Source: an uncultured Lachnospiraceae bacterium (GTDB lineage Bacteria > Bacillota > Clostridia > Lachnospirales > Lachnospiraceae). Taken from it: a DNA stretch of 6,990 nt. The notes below the pieces were generated by a model. It was not told where the DNA came from and did not search any database. It was given only the letters and a program-made list of their open reading frames with translations. The position numbers were made by a program, and so were the translations under genes. Positions 5,578-6,990 of the stretch are shown here, one piece after another. Each line of letters begins with the position of its first letter. The stretch's first letter is position 1. Location: assembly GCA_947653315.1 (NCBI GenBank), contig CANTGP010000156.1:1-6990 (forward strand), in the 5' to 3' direction.

Positions 5578-6990
5578 ATGAAGAAGAAACTTGCAGCATC
5601 TTTACTGGCAGCCGCATTAACAGTATCCGCACTTGCCGGATGCGGAGGGAACTCCGGGGACAGCGCACAGACGGCGACCGGTTCACAGACAGGGCAGGCG
5701 CAGGAAACGGGGAGTGTACAGGAAACGGAGAGCGCTCCGGAAACGGAAAGCGCACAGGAAGCGGAAAGTGCACAGGAAACGGGTGACGCTGGCGGGGAGG
5801 TGACGCTGCGGTTGTTCTCCAATCTTCCGGACCGTAAGAACGGGCAGGGATTGGTGGAGCAGATGATTATTGACGAATACACCGCGGCGAATCCCAATGT
5901 AAAGATTGAAGTGGAGGCACTTGATGAGGAAGCGTATAAGACAAAGTTCAAGGCGTATGCAATGTCCGGAATGCCGGATGTGGTGAGCATTTGGGGACAG
6001 CCGGCCTTTTTGGATGAAGTGCTGGATGCGGGTGTTCTTGCCGAGTTAAATGAGGCGGACTATGCGGACTATAAGTTTATTGCAGGTTCTTTGGAAGGCT
6101 TTAAAAAGGACGGGAAATTATACGGGCTTCCGAGAAATACGGATATTATGCTGATCTATTATAACCAAAAGATGTTCCAGGATAACGGATGGGAGGTTCC
6201 GTCCACTTATGATGAACTGTTAAGTCTTTGCGGGAGCATAAAGGATGCAGGCATTACACCCATGGCAATGGACGGTGGGGACGGATGGCCGATGGCATGT
6301 TTCCTGACGGATATTTTGGTAAAGGTTGCCGGGACGGATTATGCGGAAATTATCCGCAATGCTGTCGCGGGAGGCGATTTTACGGCGCCGGAAATCCGGG
6401 AAGCGACACAGATTTTGGTGGATTCCGCAGCGGCAGGAATGTTCCAGACAGGATATGATTCCCAGGACTACGGAACAACCATGAATCTGTTTACGAATGG
6501 GCAGGCGGCGATGTACTGCATGGGAAGCTGGGACTGTTCCATGGCATTGAATGAGGATATTGCTCCGGAAATCCGTGATAATATCCGTGCATTTACGATG
6601 CCCGTGGTAGCGGACGGAAAAGGCGGCGCGAATGACATTGCGGCATGGAACGGCGGCGGATATGCCGTTTCCGCGGATTCCGCCGTAAAGGAGGAAGCCG
6701 TTAAATTCCTGAATTACATGTATCAGCCGGATAAACTTTCCAAATACGGCTGGGAAAACGGCGTAGGCATGTCCGCACAGGATCAGACGGAATATCTGAC
6801 GGGAAATGAAACGGAACTGCAAAGGCAGGTAATGGATATCCTGAAGAATGCTTCCAGCGTTTCGGGAACTCCGATTAATGACTGCGGTCCTTCTGCTTTT
6901 AAGACAGTTATTGAAAACGAAATCCAGGGCGTATCCAACGGATATACAAGCGTGGATGATTTCCTGGAGGCAATTGGTGAAGCGTGTAAA
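5578..6990 (+). CDS. Carbohydrate-type ABC transporter substrate-binding lipoprotein (3' end outside window)
   Basis: An open frame of 471 codons with no stop before the window edge; family length suggests the end is close. Residues 1-22 are a lipoprotein signal peptide (MKKK, hydrophobic core, lipobox L19-A-G-C22). A Ser/Gln/Glu/Thr linker runs from 23 to about 73 and contains an 18-bp repeat (residues 42-70). The family-1 binding fold follows: EVTLRLFS at 75-81, a helix ending in EYTAANPNVKIEVE (100-113), MSGMPDVVSIWG (129-140), KLYGLPRNTDIMLIYYNQKMF (180-200) and NGQAAMYCMGSW (307-318). These are hallmarks of sugar importers of the CUT1/maltose-raffinose type. It would deliver ligand to two membrane permeases, normally encoded just downstream. 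It has its own promoter and strong ribosome binding site and is probably the main target of the upstream two-component pair. The exact sugar cannot be read from sequence. Confidence 0.9.
   Translation, partial: MKKKLAASLLAAALTVSALAGCGGNSGDSAQTATGSQTGQAQETGSVQETESAPETESAQEAESAQETGDAGGEVTLRLFSNLPDRKNGQGLVEQMIIDEYTAANPNVKIEVEALDEEAYKTKFKAYAMSGMPDVVSIWGQPAFLDEVLDAGVLAELNEADYADYKFIAGSLEGFKKDGKLYGLPRNTDIMLIYYNQKMFQDNGWEVPSTYDELLSLCGSIKDAGITPMAMDGGDGWPMACFLTDILVKVAGTDYAEIIRNAVAGGDFTAPEIREATQILVDSAAAGMFQTGYDSQDYGTTMNLFTNGQAAMYCMGSWDCSMALNEDIAPEIRDNIRAFTMPVVADGKGGANDIAAWNGGGYAVSADSAVKEEAVKFLNYMYQPDKLSKYGWENGVGMSAQDQTEYLTGNETELQRQVMDILKNASSVSGTPINDCGPSAFKTVIENEIQGVSNGYTSVDDFLEAIGEACK
5701..5783 (+). 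repeat. 18-bp coding tandem repeat in the lipoprotein linker (Q-E-T-E-S-A)
   Basis: Four 18-bp units (5701-5718, 5719-5736, 5737-5754, 5755-5772) and a partial fifth (5773-5783) encode QETGSV, QETESA, PETESA, QEAESA and QETG. The linker tethers the binding domain to the lipid anchor, a place where low-complexity sequence and length changes are normally tolerated. Four of the units contain GGAAACGG, the core of the repeat at 388-423. Confidence 0.85.

Overview
The window reads as low-to-mid-GC Firmicutes DNA, most likely a gut-type Clostridia/Lachnospiraceae genome. The grounds are purine-rich coding strands, AGGAGG-like ribosome binding sites, lipoprotein-type solute-binding proteins and a YesM/YesN-type two-component pair. 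The genus cannot be fixed from sequence alone. All genes lie on the + strand.

Layout. Positions 1-215 hold no convincing protein gene. They look like a compact structured non-coding RNA: two strong 5' hairpins with GGAU loops, further hairpins, and a long-range closing helix. I tentatively compare it with the clostridial raiA RNA class. Positions 216-376 hold a purine-rich array with GGAA every 10-11 bp, running into a good sigma-A-type promoter (TTGAAA, 17 bp, TATACT). Three tightly packed genes follow: a large LplA/LipO-like solute-binding lipoprotein (377-2056), a YesM-type sensor histidine kinase (2063-3850) and a YesN-type REC + AraC-HTH response regulator (3853-5442). A 135-bp gap carries an extended -10 promoter and a strong ribosome binding site. 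It precedes a second, smaller solute-binding lipoprotein of the carbohydrate ABC-importer type, which runs off the right edge (5578-6990+).

Likely logic (inference). The kinase senses an extracellular sugar or oligosaccharide signal, perhaps through the first binding protein. It phosphorylates the AraC-type regulator, which then activates the second binding protein and the permease genes expected just beyond the window. A 14-bp element matching at 12 of 14 positions lies upstream of both promoters, displaced by 10 bp relative to the two -10 boxes. It is a candidate regulator site.

The locus is unusual for its short tandem repeats. There is an 11-bp array at the first promoter, a 15-bp coding repeat at the start of the first lipoprotein, a 15-bp coding repeat (pentapeptide E-x-T-L-Q) inside the response regulator, and an 18-bp coding repeat in the linker of the second lipoprotein. 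Every coding array keeps the reading frame. The best candidates for something undescribed are the structured RNA, the phased promoter array with the shared motif, and the repeat insertion in the response regulator. The genes themselves belong to well-known families.
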